Shown piece after piece: positions 20,547 through 32,611 of a stretch of 64,000 nucleotides of DNA. Position numbers and translations under genes: made by a program. Position 1 is the first letter of the stretch, and each line of letters opens with the position of its first letter. The stretch spans positions 1-64,000 of the forward strand of contig VNWV01000036.1 in assembly GCA_009801085.1 (NCBI GenBank). Direction: 5' to 3'. Under the pieces are notes generated by a model. That model searched no databases. It was not told the DNA's origin and saw only the letters and a program-made list of their open reading frames with translations. This stretch comes from Lasiodiplodia sp. COLG20 (lineage: Eukaryota; Ascomycota; Dothideomycetes; Botryosphaeriales; Botryosphaeriaceae).

Positions 20547-23500
20547 GTACTTGATCACCTCGTCGGCCTTCCAGAAGCGGGCTTTGGGCGGCGGGCATCC
20601 GGGGGCGTTACCGGAGTGGCGGGAGCAGTGAAGTTTTCAGGAACGAGGCGGGCGCAGTATTTCTCAGAAGATCTGGAGATTCAGGCGCATGGGCGGTGGA
20701 AATACAGGCCAATGGCGGCGGGGCAGGATCGCGAGTGCTATTATTATGGAGCGCGTCCAGGAGAGGCCATTGGTAATGCGTACGTCAGCGCAGCGCCGGC
20801 GCACCGCCGTCTCCGAGTGGGAGCAATGGTTGAGGTCTGCAAGCTTAAAGTCACCGCAGCGCGCGCTCAATCCTTCGCGTGGGCGCGACATATTGCTGAG
20901 GAGGCTCGCAGCAGTTTGACCGTGTGGCGACAGTCGCGGGCCCAACAGTGGCAGGCCTAGTCGGCCGCCCGGTACCGCGGCGAGCGTGATTGGTGCGCAC
21001 GGGCGCTGCGGGCGATCTTGGCCGGCTGGGGCAGGAGCTGTGACACCAGCTTGGCAGTGGCGGCGCCGGCTGCAGCTGGCGTGCGGGATGCCATTCGCGA
21101 GCGTGCGGCCCTGGAATATCCCTTCGCCGGCTGCTCCTCCATCCACGCTGACAGGTCGACGCCGCGGCAAAGCCCGGAGTCGTGACGCCAGTCCCTCACG
21201 CCTGCCCCCTGCCATGCGGCGCAGCCAAAGCCTCGCATCTGGAGCATGCCGCGCCAGGATCGGATCCCATCAATGCGCGCCGTTGCCGTTGCTTTTGCCA
21301 ACGACTCAATCTCACATGCAGACCGCGAACTCTCGCCCATGAGCCCCCTTCTCCACAATCCTCATCTCGCCGCCTGTATGATCGCCCGCTTGCCCCAACC
21401 CGGCATGTCTTGGCTCAGCTAGCTCAATTTCGCGCCATGTTCGCTCGCGAGCTGGCTTCCAGATGCAACCCTGGCTGCTGACCGTACTCGCTTTCGGTCC
21501 TGTTCGACCTGCCAATGTCCGGCCCCCGAAGATCAGTAGAAAAGATCGATCCAACGTCAGCCGCTGGGCCCATGTCCATGACTGTGGCCTCGGGCGTTCC
21601 TGCAGCGTGTACATATGTATATGCACGCGGTCCCGCTGATCGCTTTCCCGGTCGTGTCGCCTCGAAAACCGCCTCGCGCTGCCATTCGCCGCGCCTGAAA
21701 CGCCGCTCCAGACGCGTGCCAGGCAATTCTTCCGGTCGGGGCTGTCGGATTTAATCTTATTAATGCCCTGCTCGTCAAAGTGGTGCAACTAACCCCAACC
21801 ATCGCGAACCCTGCTGCGTGGTGTGATGCCTTGGGTTGAGGCCTAGGCCTCTACCACAATCCTTATCCACGGCTCCCTCGACGATCCCCGCCGTGAATAA
21901 TGCCATGCGCGGCTTCCCACGGATGTCGTCGAAAAGATCCAAATTCCGATTCGCATGGGCCATGCCTCCCGCTCCGAACTCCCTATCCCGGTAGACAGCT
22001 CTAGTGCGAACACCGACGTCACCTGCACTCGCCTGAGGCAGCAACCACACGTTCCACGGCGGCAGTTGCATACCCGACCGGGGTGCCTGGGACTATCCCC
22101 ACTGTCGGCTTTATCGTCTTTGGCCCCCGAACCCCGAGATGACTGGTCGTTGGCAGGGTGTGGCGTAGGTTGCTGCAATGCCCCAAGGAAATCTTGGCTT
22201 TTGGCTCCCTCCGAGCACCAGTCGATCGCTTGCAAGGGTCCTGCATCCTTGACCGCTGTCATCCTGACCGGTTGCAAAGTGCCGCGACGCCTCTTTTCAG
22301 CGCCGTGCAGCCCCAGAGCCTTTCATGAGGGGTTATTCTCTCCTCGTCCAATATACACCTGTAACTCAACAGAATACCTGGACCTGATTAGTCTTTAGCA
22401 CCAAGCCTACCATTACTTTATACCCACAGCTAATGGATACCGCTGCTTTTGCCGATAGGTCATCTGCACTGCACTACTGGTTCCCTTATCGGAATCCACA
22501 CCGATTCGCGAACTGAGAAAGGTGGGGAGAAGAAATTTTCGAACACCACTTTGCACTTGCCTGTCTAGTTTGGTGTCCCCGCTGTATCTGAAGCACACTG
22601 AGTGCTCGGAAATTACTCCGTATTCGAGGCATTGAATCTATCTATCCTCCACGAACCGGAGGTTACGTAGGAGCATCAAAGTTTACCCGTCAACTGCGTG
22701 GTCGTGCAGCACTATATCGCAGTCTTTGTGGTTCTGCTCTTCAACACAACGTGACCTCAACCAGGATCCTGCCTTAAAGGGTAACCATTCCGTTCGTCAT
22801 GACGCGGCTTGGCGCATTAGTATCTCGCAACACGTTTCCATTTTCGGATCCAGTTTCGACAGCAAGGCCGTTACGGGTTGCCCTTATTTTGCACCTCACC
22901 CCATCTGAGACATTTACTCGGATACCCCGCTAAATTTCGTGCTTCGCATTACTATCTATATCAACGTCTCGCAACCTGCGCAAAAGGTCATCGATCTCGG
23001 CAAATCTCGACAAGTCATTGCCGCTGCAACGCATCTGGCCACTTGGTGATCTTTCCTTCCCGCAACTCTTCTGCAGCCGAATAAGATCGGCGTGAAGAAT
23101 CGTAAAAGTCTAGATCTTGCCCGCTCTTTTAGGCTGAGTGCTGAAGGAAAAGTCACGTGTCCATGGCGAGCCTCAAATTGATGCACTTTCATTCGCGCGT
23201 TGAATAGGACACCGATCTGCACCAATACCCAATTGTTTTGAAAATACAAGGGGCTCTACCGTATTCATCCAAATGCCTGACTGCCCTGTGAGTGATCCCG
23301 GGAGTCTGAATGTAGCTACGAAGGGTGAAGCAGATGTCGGCTACGTTGGCACAATGACACCAAAAGGTATGCAGTGCCAGCGTTGTAGCTCTCCATGAAT
23401 AGCTTCACATACCGCGACCGAGATTCAAGTCCCATAGCAGTCTGAGATTGGGGAATGTCGCCCTCGATAGTGAGCTTCATCCTCATTGTCGTCCACATGA

Positions 23501-23976
23501 GTATGAGACGCTGGACTAACGCAACGAGACCCTTCCGAATCCATCGATGTTCCTACCAACTGCTTCATAGTATTCCCAACAGAATGCATTGCTCTTGCTC
23601 CATTCGAGAACGCTTCCCAGGATGGTGTTCAGGGTCCACGGGCCTACGTATATAATCCCCTTCAGAGCTTGAACACAACCCTCTCCTCTACATCCTCGTT
23701 CCTCGACGTCCAGCATCAGCGACGGGTGTGCGCTCTACGCTTGTCACAACCCTCGCACCCTGCTGCCCGGAAGTGTGCTTGAAGGTTTGCTCCCGCGATC
23801 TTGCCCATCTCTCACCATGCTTTCATTTCACTTCCCTCAGCTCGGCTTCTGCTTACATTGACAGTGAGCTCAGTGGCTTCCTCTCCGTCATTTCAGCGAC
23901 CCCCACGCAATTGCCGCAGACGACATTCACAGCTCTCATCACGTCTTCGCCAGAGCCCGGAATCCCGAACGCAACT
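20547..23976. other. 3.4-kb intergenic region, likely long promoter
   Basis: No supported gene. The right part carries the 5' region of the SAP-like gene and the left part that of the zinc-cluster regulator, so it is a divergent spacer. Some upstream exon of the regulator probably lies just beyond 20547. Open frames such as 20664-21215 minus lack domain or splice support. Confidence 0.5.
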
Positions 23977-25032
23977 ATGACGGAGCCAGCTCTATTCATG
24001 CCTCAAGATGGAGACGATGGAGATGATGTGAGATCGGAGGACTTGCAGACAAGTTCGGCGGCAGGAATTGAAGCCACCAAAGCTTCGTCGTCTGGAACCA
24101 TGGCCATCAGCAAGACTGTGGGAGCGACGGTTAAGAAAATCGAGTCGAAGGATGGCAGCAAGCGCGAGCGTGAGGCTGATGATGGCAATGACGATGCCGG
24201 TGCGAAGTGGTATCGGAACTGGGGCCCCGGTATTCGACAGCCAAAGCCAAAGATTGGAAAAGACGCCATCATCATGGGCAAGAAAGCAACCTCATACACG
24301 ATCCCGGAGATAAGACGCATTCTACAACATTTCGGGCTTGCAGCTGCCATTTCCCTCCACCCACGAAAAGACGACCTCCTCCAGACGTTGGTGGAACTCG
24401 AAGCCGAGAAAGAAATCTCGGCAGAGGACCGCCGTTGGATCCTCCGTCAGCCCCTAGGTCCCGGGGGCACCCTGTTCCAAAACCTCGATACCAACGGAAA
24501 ACCTACTGTCGACTCGTTTCCCTACCAGCACGCTCCCAAGAAAAGGGGCAAACCGAGAGCTCCGCCAAACAAGGTCATGAAGCACCAGAATTCCGGCTCC
24601 AAATCCATGCCGCGTTCCGGCCCTCATTACGCGGCCTACTCATCCATCTCGCCCGGCGTGCCATACGGACACATGTCCAAGGCGGAGGGCAAGAAGCCTG
24701 CCAAGTCAGAACTGATGGGATGGTCGGCAGAACAGGGGGTGATGGTGTCTCTGAACATGAACGTGGAAAACAGCAAGAAAGTCAAGAGACTTGAGCAAGG
24801 ACTGGCCGAGTTGAAGCAGATGATGGGCGGAGAATCTTCTACTGGAGTCCCCACTGCCACTGGCGTCGAAAATGTTCTTGGCAGAGAGAGATCTCAGTCT
24901 GCAGACCTGGAGGAGGACTCTTCGGAATGCCCAAGCTCTCCACTTCTCGGATCCGAGGCGAATCCTTCTGAAATGCTTCACATTAGCAGCAGCTCTGACA
25001 CGGGCCAGGACGAAGACTCTGATTGCCAGTAG
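23977..25032 (+). CDS. SAP-like domain protein, function unknown
   Basis: 351 residues from ATG 23977 (MTEPALFMPQDG). The frame stays open back to 23728, but those 83 codons look like translated leader. Residues about 105-145 (YTIPEIRRILQHFGL ... HPRKDDLLQTLVELE) resemble a SAP helix-extended-helix DNA/RNA-binding motif. Flanks are acidic and Lys-rich (SKREREADDGNDD, KKRGKPRAPPNK), with a short helical segment near residue 270 (KKVKRLEQGLAELKQMM). The C-terminus is Ser/Asp/Glu-rich. A nuclear chromatin or RNA-associated role is inferred only from composition. Single exon. Confidence 0.6.
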   Translation: MTEPALFMPQDGDDGDDVRSEDLQTSSAAGIEATKASSSGTMAISKTVGATVKKIESKDGSKREREADDGNDDAGAKWYRNWGPGIRQPKPKIGKDAIIMGKKATSYTIPEIRRILQHFGLAAAISLHPRKDDLLQTLVELEAEKEISAEDRRWILRQPLGPGGTLFQNLDTNGKPTVDSFPYQHAPKKRGKPRAPPNKVMKHQNSGSKSMPRSGPHYAAYSSISPGVPYGHMSKAEGKKPAKSELMGWSAEQGVMVSLNMNVENSKKVKRLEQGLAELKQMMGGESSTGVPTATGVENVLGRERSQSADLEEDSSECPSSPLLGSEANPSEMLHISSSSDTGQDEDSDCQ

Positions 25033-27029
25033 GTGCGACATGGAGGTCCCGATCTGACCCAGCGGGTCGGACAAGTGTTCTCTCAACAACTTCCGGCTCC
25101 TCTGCATTCCTTGCCGGGTCAACATTGATTTCCTTTCATATTTCCTTGGTTTCCTATCAAATTGGACAACACAACTAACTCAGGACTGAGCGGACAGTAA
25201 CTTCTGATGGATTTCCCAAATTTTCCCTGAATTTATTCAACAGCCACCCCAGAACTAGAGCCTTTCTATAAAGGCGTACCAAAATTATGCATGATGTATG
25301 TAGCATTAGGTCTCATTAATATCAATACTAGCCTTCTTCTGTCGGCGTTTTGAGGTTGATCTTTAAGAGATCGGCCATCGGCGGATTTGTTCTGGCGAGA
25401 ACATTCTTATGGCTGCATTGGCATCATTCAGCTCTCAAGTACTTCATTCAGACAAAAATTGACAAAAATCCGAGCACATTTCCCTTCTACTAATTGAACA
25501 TGATGTCCGCTGCAAACATGGATTACCGTAGCTGAAGAGCCATTGGCAAACATACCGAGGACACATTCACCTTTGACAGTAATGATAACAGCAGTTGAAT
25601 GTTTGCGACAAACCAATACACAGCGGCAATGATACCTTCACCGCAGCCGCTAGGTGTTCCATCATGGAGCGATTCCCGCCATCCAGACTTTAGCTATTCA
25701 TAGCTCCATCCTCCAGGATTCAACTCTCTCGGTTATAGTAGTATATGCAATAGCGGTCCATGGTTGAGCTTGATTCCTGAAATCCAAGGTTCAGGTTCTT
25801 CAATATCGAGTGGTTTTTCATCAGTGAGGACTATTATCTATAGCGAACGGCCATTATGCGGCTGCCTTATAAGCCACTTCGACTATTCATAACTCTGCTT
25901 ACTTACAGGCAAACCGCAATGTCGGTTCAACTTCTCACTTGAAGTCATCCCAGGTTCACCCACTTCTTACACTGGAATCAAAAACGAGCAGCCATACAGC
26001 ATGATCCTGCCAAACTGAATGGCGTTTCAACGGAACAACGAAATATGTTAAGAATGCATGAGAATGAGAATGGACTAAATAAGGTCAACGTCATGGCCTT
26101 GAGATCAAACCGACTGCCGTTTGGACACCGAGAAATCTTCGAAAGCGCGATATTTCACCGATAAGCGGAGAGCCATATGGCAAACTTGAGAACGTAGGCG
26201 GATACGAAGCGCAATTCGATAGACTCTTGATTGATCAAGTGGTAGATCTGGACATGTTCGTTTTGTCCGCGCGACTCGCCATTTGCAAATCGACAAAGGG
26301 GTTCCACGACGGTATGATGATGACCACGATGCGGCTTGCTCGGAACTTTCATCACACAGCTCTCCAAGCAGAACCACCTCGTCAGAATCCTGAACTCCTG
26401 CTGTGAGATCCATCCACTCATGGTCAGTGTAAGCTTCCGGGCGAGCAAAGTGTACAGCTGCACATCGGGCTTCGGTGAAGACGGGGAAAGTCCTCCCCGC
26501 CTTCAGTGCTCTGATAGCGCTGTTTGCCGCATCGTCTGCACCACATTCGGCGTTCAGAACCGGGCTCCAATATCACTTTGTTTCTTGCTGTCGGCTCTGT
26601 TCGTCTGGAGAAGTCTTGATCGATATAACCTCTGTTGATGAACCGGGGTTCCCGTAAATTGGGTTACCGTCGAACGAACCATCTCTCTTCCACCTGACCA
26701 TGATACTCGGAGGTTTAGACTGCTTAGCACGATGACGAATTCATGTAGCCAGAAAGCTGCTGGATGGTAAATGACTATATGGCGAACCTATCTGCCAGAG
26801 GTATATGAAGATCCTGATGCCCTCGTGAAAGCTTTCTGGCAGAAGAACTCTAAATCAGTATCCCGTAAAACCCAAACTTGAATTGTAAAGAGCCACTTTT
26901 CACCTCCTCAATAAAAGTCATTTTTTCCCGCCATCCCAATAACTCCCACCATGCAAATCAAACCTCGTTTGTCCAGTTCCCAAGCTCGGAATTTGATCTC
27001 TAAAACGCCTTTTGCCAAATTCCCGAATC
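25033..27029. other. 2-kb intergenic region between convergent genes
   Basis: Contains only short open frames. A minus-strand stretch around 26105-26463 reads partly protein-like in two frames (an acidic DSDEVVLLGELCDE segment) and could be a decayed gene piece, but nothing joins it to other exons. Confidence 0.45.
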
Positions 27030-28224
27030 TCATTTGTTCTGATCACGTGCACGGCGAAGGGATTCAGCCGTTGACCTGGAAACAAGGTTCTGTCCAGGCT
27101 CCTCTATACACTTCTTGTAGATGCCGCGGAATGGGCTGGTCTTGTCGATCATCTCGAATAACGAGGAGTAGATCTCATGTGGCCTTTTCTGTTTCTCTCC
27201 CTCCTGCTTCTGCTTGTTCTCCATAGACCCGCTGAAGAGGCGCTTTTTCATATCTTCATGTTCGTCTTTCTTGATCCTCTTGTGAGATGGTTGCTCCCCT
27301 TCCAAGAACTCCTCTTTACGCTTTCCAAGATTCTTGGGATTGTGAATTGTTAAAGCGTCTTGAGAGTTGTCATCGACGTTGAAAGGCCTCTTCACCTCTT
27401 CGTCATCCGGATCAATGTCTTCGCTAAAGAATTTGGTTTTTGACGCGCCTTTTCCAGGAAAGACGTCCCTGCGTTGGACTGCTGGAAGCTTCGCCATTTC
27501 GTCCTTCAGGTGCTTCTTGATGTCCTTGAGAAGCTCGCGCTTATTCCTTCGTAGTTCGGCAGAGAAGGTCCAGCGAGGCAGGTGCAGGGTGATGTCATCC
27601 AACTCCCCCTTTGGGGTGAACAGCCTTTCACCAGTAGTCCTTTTCTTTCCAATGTGCACATTAACTCCATTATTCCCCATCCGAACCCCGATTTCCTTCC
27701 TTTCCCTCTTCTTGTCTCCATGGATTGCGCTGCCGATGATGAAGAACTGGTGGCCGGAAACAAAAGGAGCCCGCTCGGTGAAGCGAATATGGTGGGTATA
27801 GTCTTTTAGATCGTTCTTCATTTCCTCCGCGTCATTCTCGCTAGCCTTCTTGGGCTCATTGATAAGGTCGAAATGCTCTTTGAGGTCGATCGGGACATCG
27901 AGTGGGGCATCATTACCCATGACCTTCCGTTTGAGGTCTTTGAGCTCTTCATTGACTTCGTTAAGGCGGGCTTCGAGCTTCTTGAAGTCTGCCTCCGTGA
28001 CCCCCTTTCCCCTTTGCCCGTTAACAAGTTCGCCGGTTTTCTGATTCTTAGAAGCAGCGTTAGCTCGACAAGCCCAGAAGTTGCTGGATGTGTACTTACG
28101 TTATTTGGAGCATGTCTTATCTTCTTCTTGGTGGGACGGTTGGTTCGGGGCTGGAACGGAGTGAGTGACTGACATATGGTTAGCTCTGGACTGGATGGTT
28201 TTTGGACGCAGACAGACATACCAT
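27030..28224 (-). CDS. Lysine-rich protein of unknown function
   Basis: Three coding exons: ATG alone (28224-28222), 28168-28100 and 28046-27030, giving 362 residues. Both introns are 53 bp with GTATGT/CTAAC/CAG and GTAAGT/CTAAC/AAG signals. After splicing the start is MSLTPFQPRTNRPTKKKIRH. A heptad-like segment (residues about 45-75, FKKLEARLNEVNEELKDLKR) suggests a short coiled coil. The middle (FVSGHQFFIIGSAIHG, LHLPRWTFSAELRRNKREL) looks folded, and the C-terminal third is rich in KR/DE with likely nuclear localisation signals. I do not recognise the family. An alternative start at ATG 28219 inside intron 1 would give a different N-terminus. Confidence 0.6.
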
Positions 28225-28628
28225 GCTGTAGGTCTGGTTGAGGTCTGGTTGAGGTCTGGTAGTGGTCTAGTAGGGGTACTATGTCTTTGATGCGGCACCT
28301 CTTCGTGAGATAGGTGAGGTTGTTGTTAAGGAGGAGGAGGAGGAGTGTTAGAAGAAAAGAGACGTCTCTTATATAGCCGGGGGTGAGGACCCTTGCGGGG
28401 CTAAACCAAATCGGGAGGACAACGCTTAAGAGGAAGGTATGCTAGAGATTTACTAAATGGCCAACTAAGCTCTTAAATTCGATTGGGTTGAGCCGTCAAG
28501 GGAAGTACGAATCGATATAACCCTGAAATAAGAAAGGCATAAACAGAGAAATTAGATTATCTATCCCTCTCATCAGACACCAATCCTGCTTAGGAGGACA
28601 GACCTCTTCCCGGATTATTTTCTAATGA

Positions 28629-30169
28629 ATGAGTGGTTTACTCAGGAACTTTTTAGACATAACAACATCTTCGGAAGCTGATTTGCAGTGTCTGAAGGAA
28701 GAGTCATCGAATCTCAAGCCACAAACCACGCACAAAGCTGCCGAGCAGCAAAGGCTTTTTGATGAAACGTCCTCCGCTGTTTACCATCTGGAAAGTCAGG
28801 TTCGTGGGTATATCACCGAAGTCGGAGGTAAGGACCAGACAATAACGGCAACCAGAAAATCCATGGACAGCCTGAGTGCAACAAACGAGGCAAAGGATTC
28901 GGAGATTGTCAGGCTCAAAGAGAAGATGGCTGAGAAGGCTAACCAGGCCTCCACCCTCTCTTATAAAGTTCGTCAGTTTAATTCCACAAATCTATTGATA
29001 TTTGAGAAACTGGATTCTTCTACCAAGGAAAACAGCGGCCTTGAAGTCCGCCTTCAAGAAGCAAACCTCAGCAACCGGAAATCCTCCAACATGGAGAAGC
29101 AGCTCTCGGCTGATCTTCTTCGGTTGAAGTATGCAACCAAATTAGCGTTTGAGCAGGTGAACATCAGACAACCCGTGAGTTGAAGGTCTATTCGGAGAAT
29201 GAAGCTCTGGAAAAGAAAGTCCTCAAACTCCGATCGCAAGTGGACTCCGTCCTGGAAGGGGGGCAAAGCGCAAGAGAACAAGCCAAGAAATATTCTGATC
29301 GTCACACTTGGGCAAAGAGACAGGTTAAAGACCTCAAACAGCAGCTGTCCTCCGCCAGGAAAGAGGTCAAGAAAAGTACACGTGACGAATATGCGCTCAA
29401 AATCTCACGGGCAGAGACACGCCTGGCCAGAGATGCGGCGGAGAGGATGATGCGCGCTCCATTGACGCCCACTCCGTTTCCCGTTGTTCAGACGAGTTCA
29501 AGACCCTCTGGACCGGGCATCGAGGTGTTATCAAGCCACGATGGCCCACGGATAGGCACCCTTCTGGTGATCCAGGAAGACGAGGAAACGGAGGAATCAG
29601 GATTGCCCTCAACGCCCGGGAGCTCCTCTTTGCAGCCGCAAACTCCAAAGCCGAAAGACAAGGCGAATATCCGGGCGAAAAGGCACCAGACGAGCGCCGA
29701 GACAATGGAAGAGGCCAGGAGGCTCTTGAATGAGGTTGTTTTCAAGACAGGCGAAAATGAGTTTAGCCTCTTCGCGTTTCCGGAAGACGTTCAGGCCAAT
29801 TTCGCCAATGCCATTTCGAACCTCTTGGACGATTACCGCGCGGATCCTGACGCCTACAGCTTAAAGCCAAATCGCATGAAGTGCTTGCCCTGTACCGGTA
29901 TCCGTCCATGCGAATCTGGGGATGGTGATTTCACCTGTAAGACTCTTTCTCAATTTTCCTCTTTTGCCACTTATTGCCACCTACTAACGCAATCCTGTTC
30001 AGGTAACTGGTGCGAATCAAACGCCAGTCTTTGCATTACGAGAAACGAAGGAACGCTGTCCGTCGCTCCTCGAGTACAAGAGGAGACAATGGACCCAAAG
30101 AGTGAAAGGTACTGGCTTTCGGGGCCAAGACTGAAGCGGAGGAGGACCGGACTGGAGTTACTGGCCTGA
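28629..30169 (+). CDS. Coiled-coil protein with C-terminal zinc cluster, frameshifted
   Basis: Two overlapping frames encode one long coiled coil: the first (28629 to about 29154) ends at a TGA at 29181-29183 just after the coil loses register, and the second resumes as TRELKVYSENEALEKK from about 29171. A single-base loss between 29151 and 29180 explains this; no plausible intron does. A 66-bp intron (29937-30002, GTAAGA, CTAACG branch, CAG) is needed near the end: with it, the tail reads C-x2-C-x5-C-x8-C-x2-C-x6-C, a Zn2Cys6-like cluster placed at the C-terminus rather than the usual N-terminus. The intron length is a multiple of three, so unspliced reading stays open. It may be a young pseudogene or contain a sequence error. 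Confidence 0.55.
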
Positions 30170-31630
30170 GCTGTTTGAGTGAAGTTCATGCACGTGTCTG
30201 GACGCATATCGCTGCATTTGCTTATTCTCGTAAGGTTCTCGAGGAGACAAGGATTCCACATGCTACATTGCTTGATTTCTGAACGGGTTTCGGGGAAGTG
30301 AGGTTTCAACGTATTACATTGCTTGATAGCTGGTCAGGTCCTAGGGAGGCAAGTGTTCAAATACTACATTGATTTAAGCTTTTCTGCCTTTGTGCTTTCG
30401 CGCCTTCGCGCCTTTACTTGTAACGAAATATACATGCGGACGTTACTGGTGGTAGTAGATCTGAGCCACCGGAACTAATTTCTGTGTAAACAGTGGCCTG
30501 GTAGCATACTATTGGCTGGTTCTTCTACCTCGCGCCGAAAACGTAATAAGCTGACATTTTCGAAGCCACCGCCACGGATTCTCACGGCGGGAGTGCTGGG
30601 CAGGCGTGAGTTGTCCACACTGGGCATTCGGCTTGCGAGAGAAGAAGCTCACTTTTCCCGGCATAGTTTCTGGTCGGTCTTGATGCGGCGGCACGAAGAG
30701 AAGTCAGGGAATCCAGTGAATTATTCGGCGCGCTCAAAATTACTCGTGCTGCTGGGCCAGTAAAAAAAAATGCAACTGCCTTCAGGTGGTGAGAATGCCA
30801 CTACCAGGCTGATTCATCAGCTTCAATGATTCAGGATACTCCCAAAGTTAGAGCGAAAGTCAGAAATGAACATCGGCGACGTTTTGTAGCTTTCGAGGTT
30901 GTTCTTGCGCAGATGCGCATGAGTGCCCCGCATATCGTCACCCCAGGATCCCCTGCAACGTGACGTTCACGCGACCAGTTGGAAATGTGTCATACGTCGT
31001 ATCTGCAAAAAATACGTAGTCTCGACCCTGAATCTTCCTGCAAGACAGATGCACCGGCATTCAGGGGAAGGGTCTAGCTTGGATTTCCAAGAAAATCCGG
31101 GTCCTTAGGTGGCGGCACTCGAATTATCAGGGCTCTGAATGGATTTATGGCGCGAAATGTCTGCTTTAAGCTTTCCGCTGCAGCCATTCATGCACGTTGA
31201 TAGCGAACTTAATAAAGTAACGGATACGAAAGGCTTCCTGCACGTCATCAGCTGAACTCAATTCTGCCGAAGGCTTGTGGAGGTAGACGATCAGCGGAGA
31301 AGAACCGGCACTGGTCATTGATGCTTCTTTTGTGTAGCTTTAAATTCAAACTCCGATCAATCATTCAATTGTGACCCAAATGACTTCAATTTGCCCTTGT
31401 TGCGCTAAGCAAAGGCCTATCCGTGGGCAGATGGGAGTGAGCCTTTGATGCAAGAGTGTCCATGGTTCTTGACATCTGCATCGGGAATAACTTCAAGTTC
31501 ACCTCATGCCCGCCTCGATTTCCAAAACCAGCAACAAGCCGCTTGTTTCCGAGCGAAACCTTAAACAACCAACTATGTCCTACTACCCCATCACGAATTC
31601 CATCACTGCACTGTAGCTCCAGAGGTCACT
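30170..31630. other. Intergenic, no gene seen
   Basis: It lies between the 3' ends of the coiled-coil gene and the SDR gene. No domain-bearing open frame, RNA gene or repeat is apparent. Some short phrases recur (ACATTGCTTGAT and related, about 30250-30350), suggesting a small local duplication. Confidence 0.5.
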
Positions 31631-32611
31631 TTACCAGGGTACTTCTGCGCCATCATAGTTGATGAAGTGCCCACTGGTTCGTTCATGCGTTGCTTCGGCG
31701 ACCTGAATAGATGGTTAATTTATGATCCAGCGATAGCTTTCATAATTCTTTTGTAGACGTACAACTTTCATGATTCCAGCGGCGCTCTCTTGCACTGGAA
31801 TTGCCTTCAATCCTGGGGGAGCCATAATTGGTATTGCGGTAGCCGACATATCCGTATCAACGAGCCTATCCATAACTTATATCAGCCGGGGCAATGCTTT
31901 TCTTACTTTTATTCTGGCTTTCCGTGCCTTTGCGTCATGGTTATACTTACCCAGGACTGATAGACCAAGTAGTGACATCATCATTCTCGATTGCCAATCG
32001 CCTCACAATGTAATTCGCAAACGCTTTCGACGCGCCGTATATTCCAGCAGGTGCTTTGCCGATTCTCTCGACCAAGTTCAACGCTCCCACTGGGCTCGAA
32101 ATGTATGCAAACTTTGGCTCGTCAACCTTGGACTTCCGCAAGAGCGGCAGCGTGTTATGGAACAGCCGCAGCATGCCGTATGTGTTGACTTCAACATGCT
32201 CTTCCAGTGCGGTGACGACCTGTTCCCCCTCGGCCAACGCCGAAAATGTCGAACAGATGCCCGCATTCGAAATGACAATATCGAGACTGTTGATTCCGTG
32301 ATCCGCCTGCAGACTACCAATAGCACTGGCGATTGATGATGCGGAATTATAGTCGAGAGGCAACAGAATCAATGTGCTGTCAGGTCCTTTGGGGAGGGTC
32401 GAGAGCGATCGGGGGCCATCAGCAGCAAGGTCACGGATAGATGCAATGACAGTGTTACCACGCCTTGCGAGATACGCTGCCACGAGACCTCGTCCGATCC
32501 CTTAGAAAGGATTAGTATCAAAAGTAATGAATAAGGGCAAGTGACAGCCAGAGAGCTTGCAGACATACCTCGGCCAGCACCAGTGATGAGAATAGTGACG
32601 TTGTCCGACAT
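31631..32611 (-). CDS. Short-chain dehydrogenase/reductase
   Basis: Four exons (32611-32569, 32500-31951, 31865-31763, 31702-31631) encode 255 residues, the normal length of classical SDRs. Introns are 68, 84 and 60 bp. The first splice restores the cofactor motif TGAGRGIG. Then come ISNAG (active-site Asn region) and the catalytic Tyr-x3-Lys in YGASKAF. The end, GHFINYDGAEVPW, is the tail seen in fungal SDRs of the ketoreductase-like group, which reduce carbonyls with NAD(P)H in the cytosol. Substrate is unknown and no biosynthetic cluster partners are beside it. A reading that stops at 31947 would truncate the protein and is not favoured. Confidence 0.88.

Noticed and set aside
20664..21215. 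183-codon minus-strand frame
   Set aside because: Arg/Ala/Pro-biased, no domain; more likely promoter or leader of the zinc-cluster gene.
29175..29287. A 113-bp intron to explain the coiled-coil frame change
   Set aside because: It lacks a branch site and would remove a good coiled-coil segment; a one-base loss is simpler.
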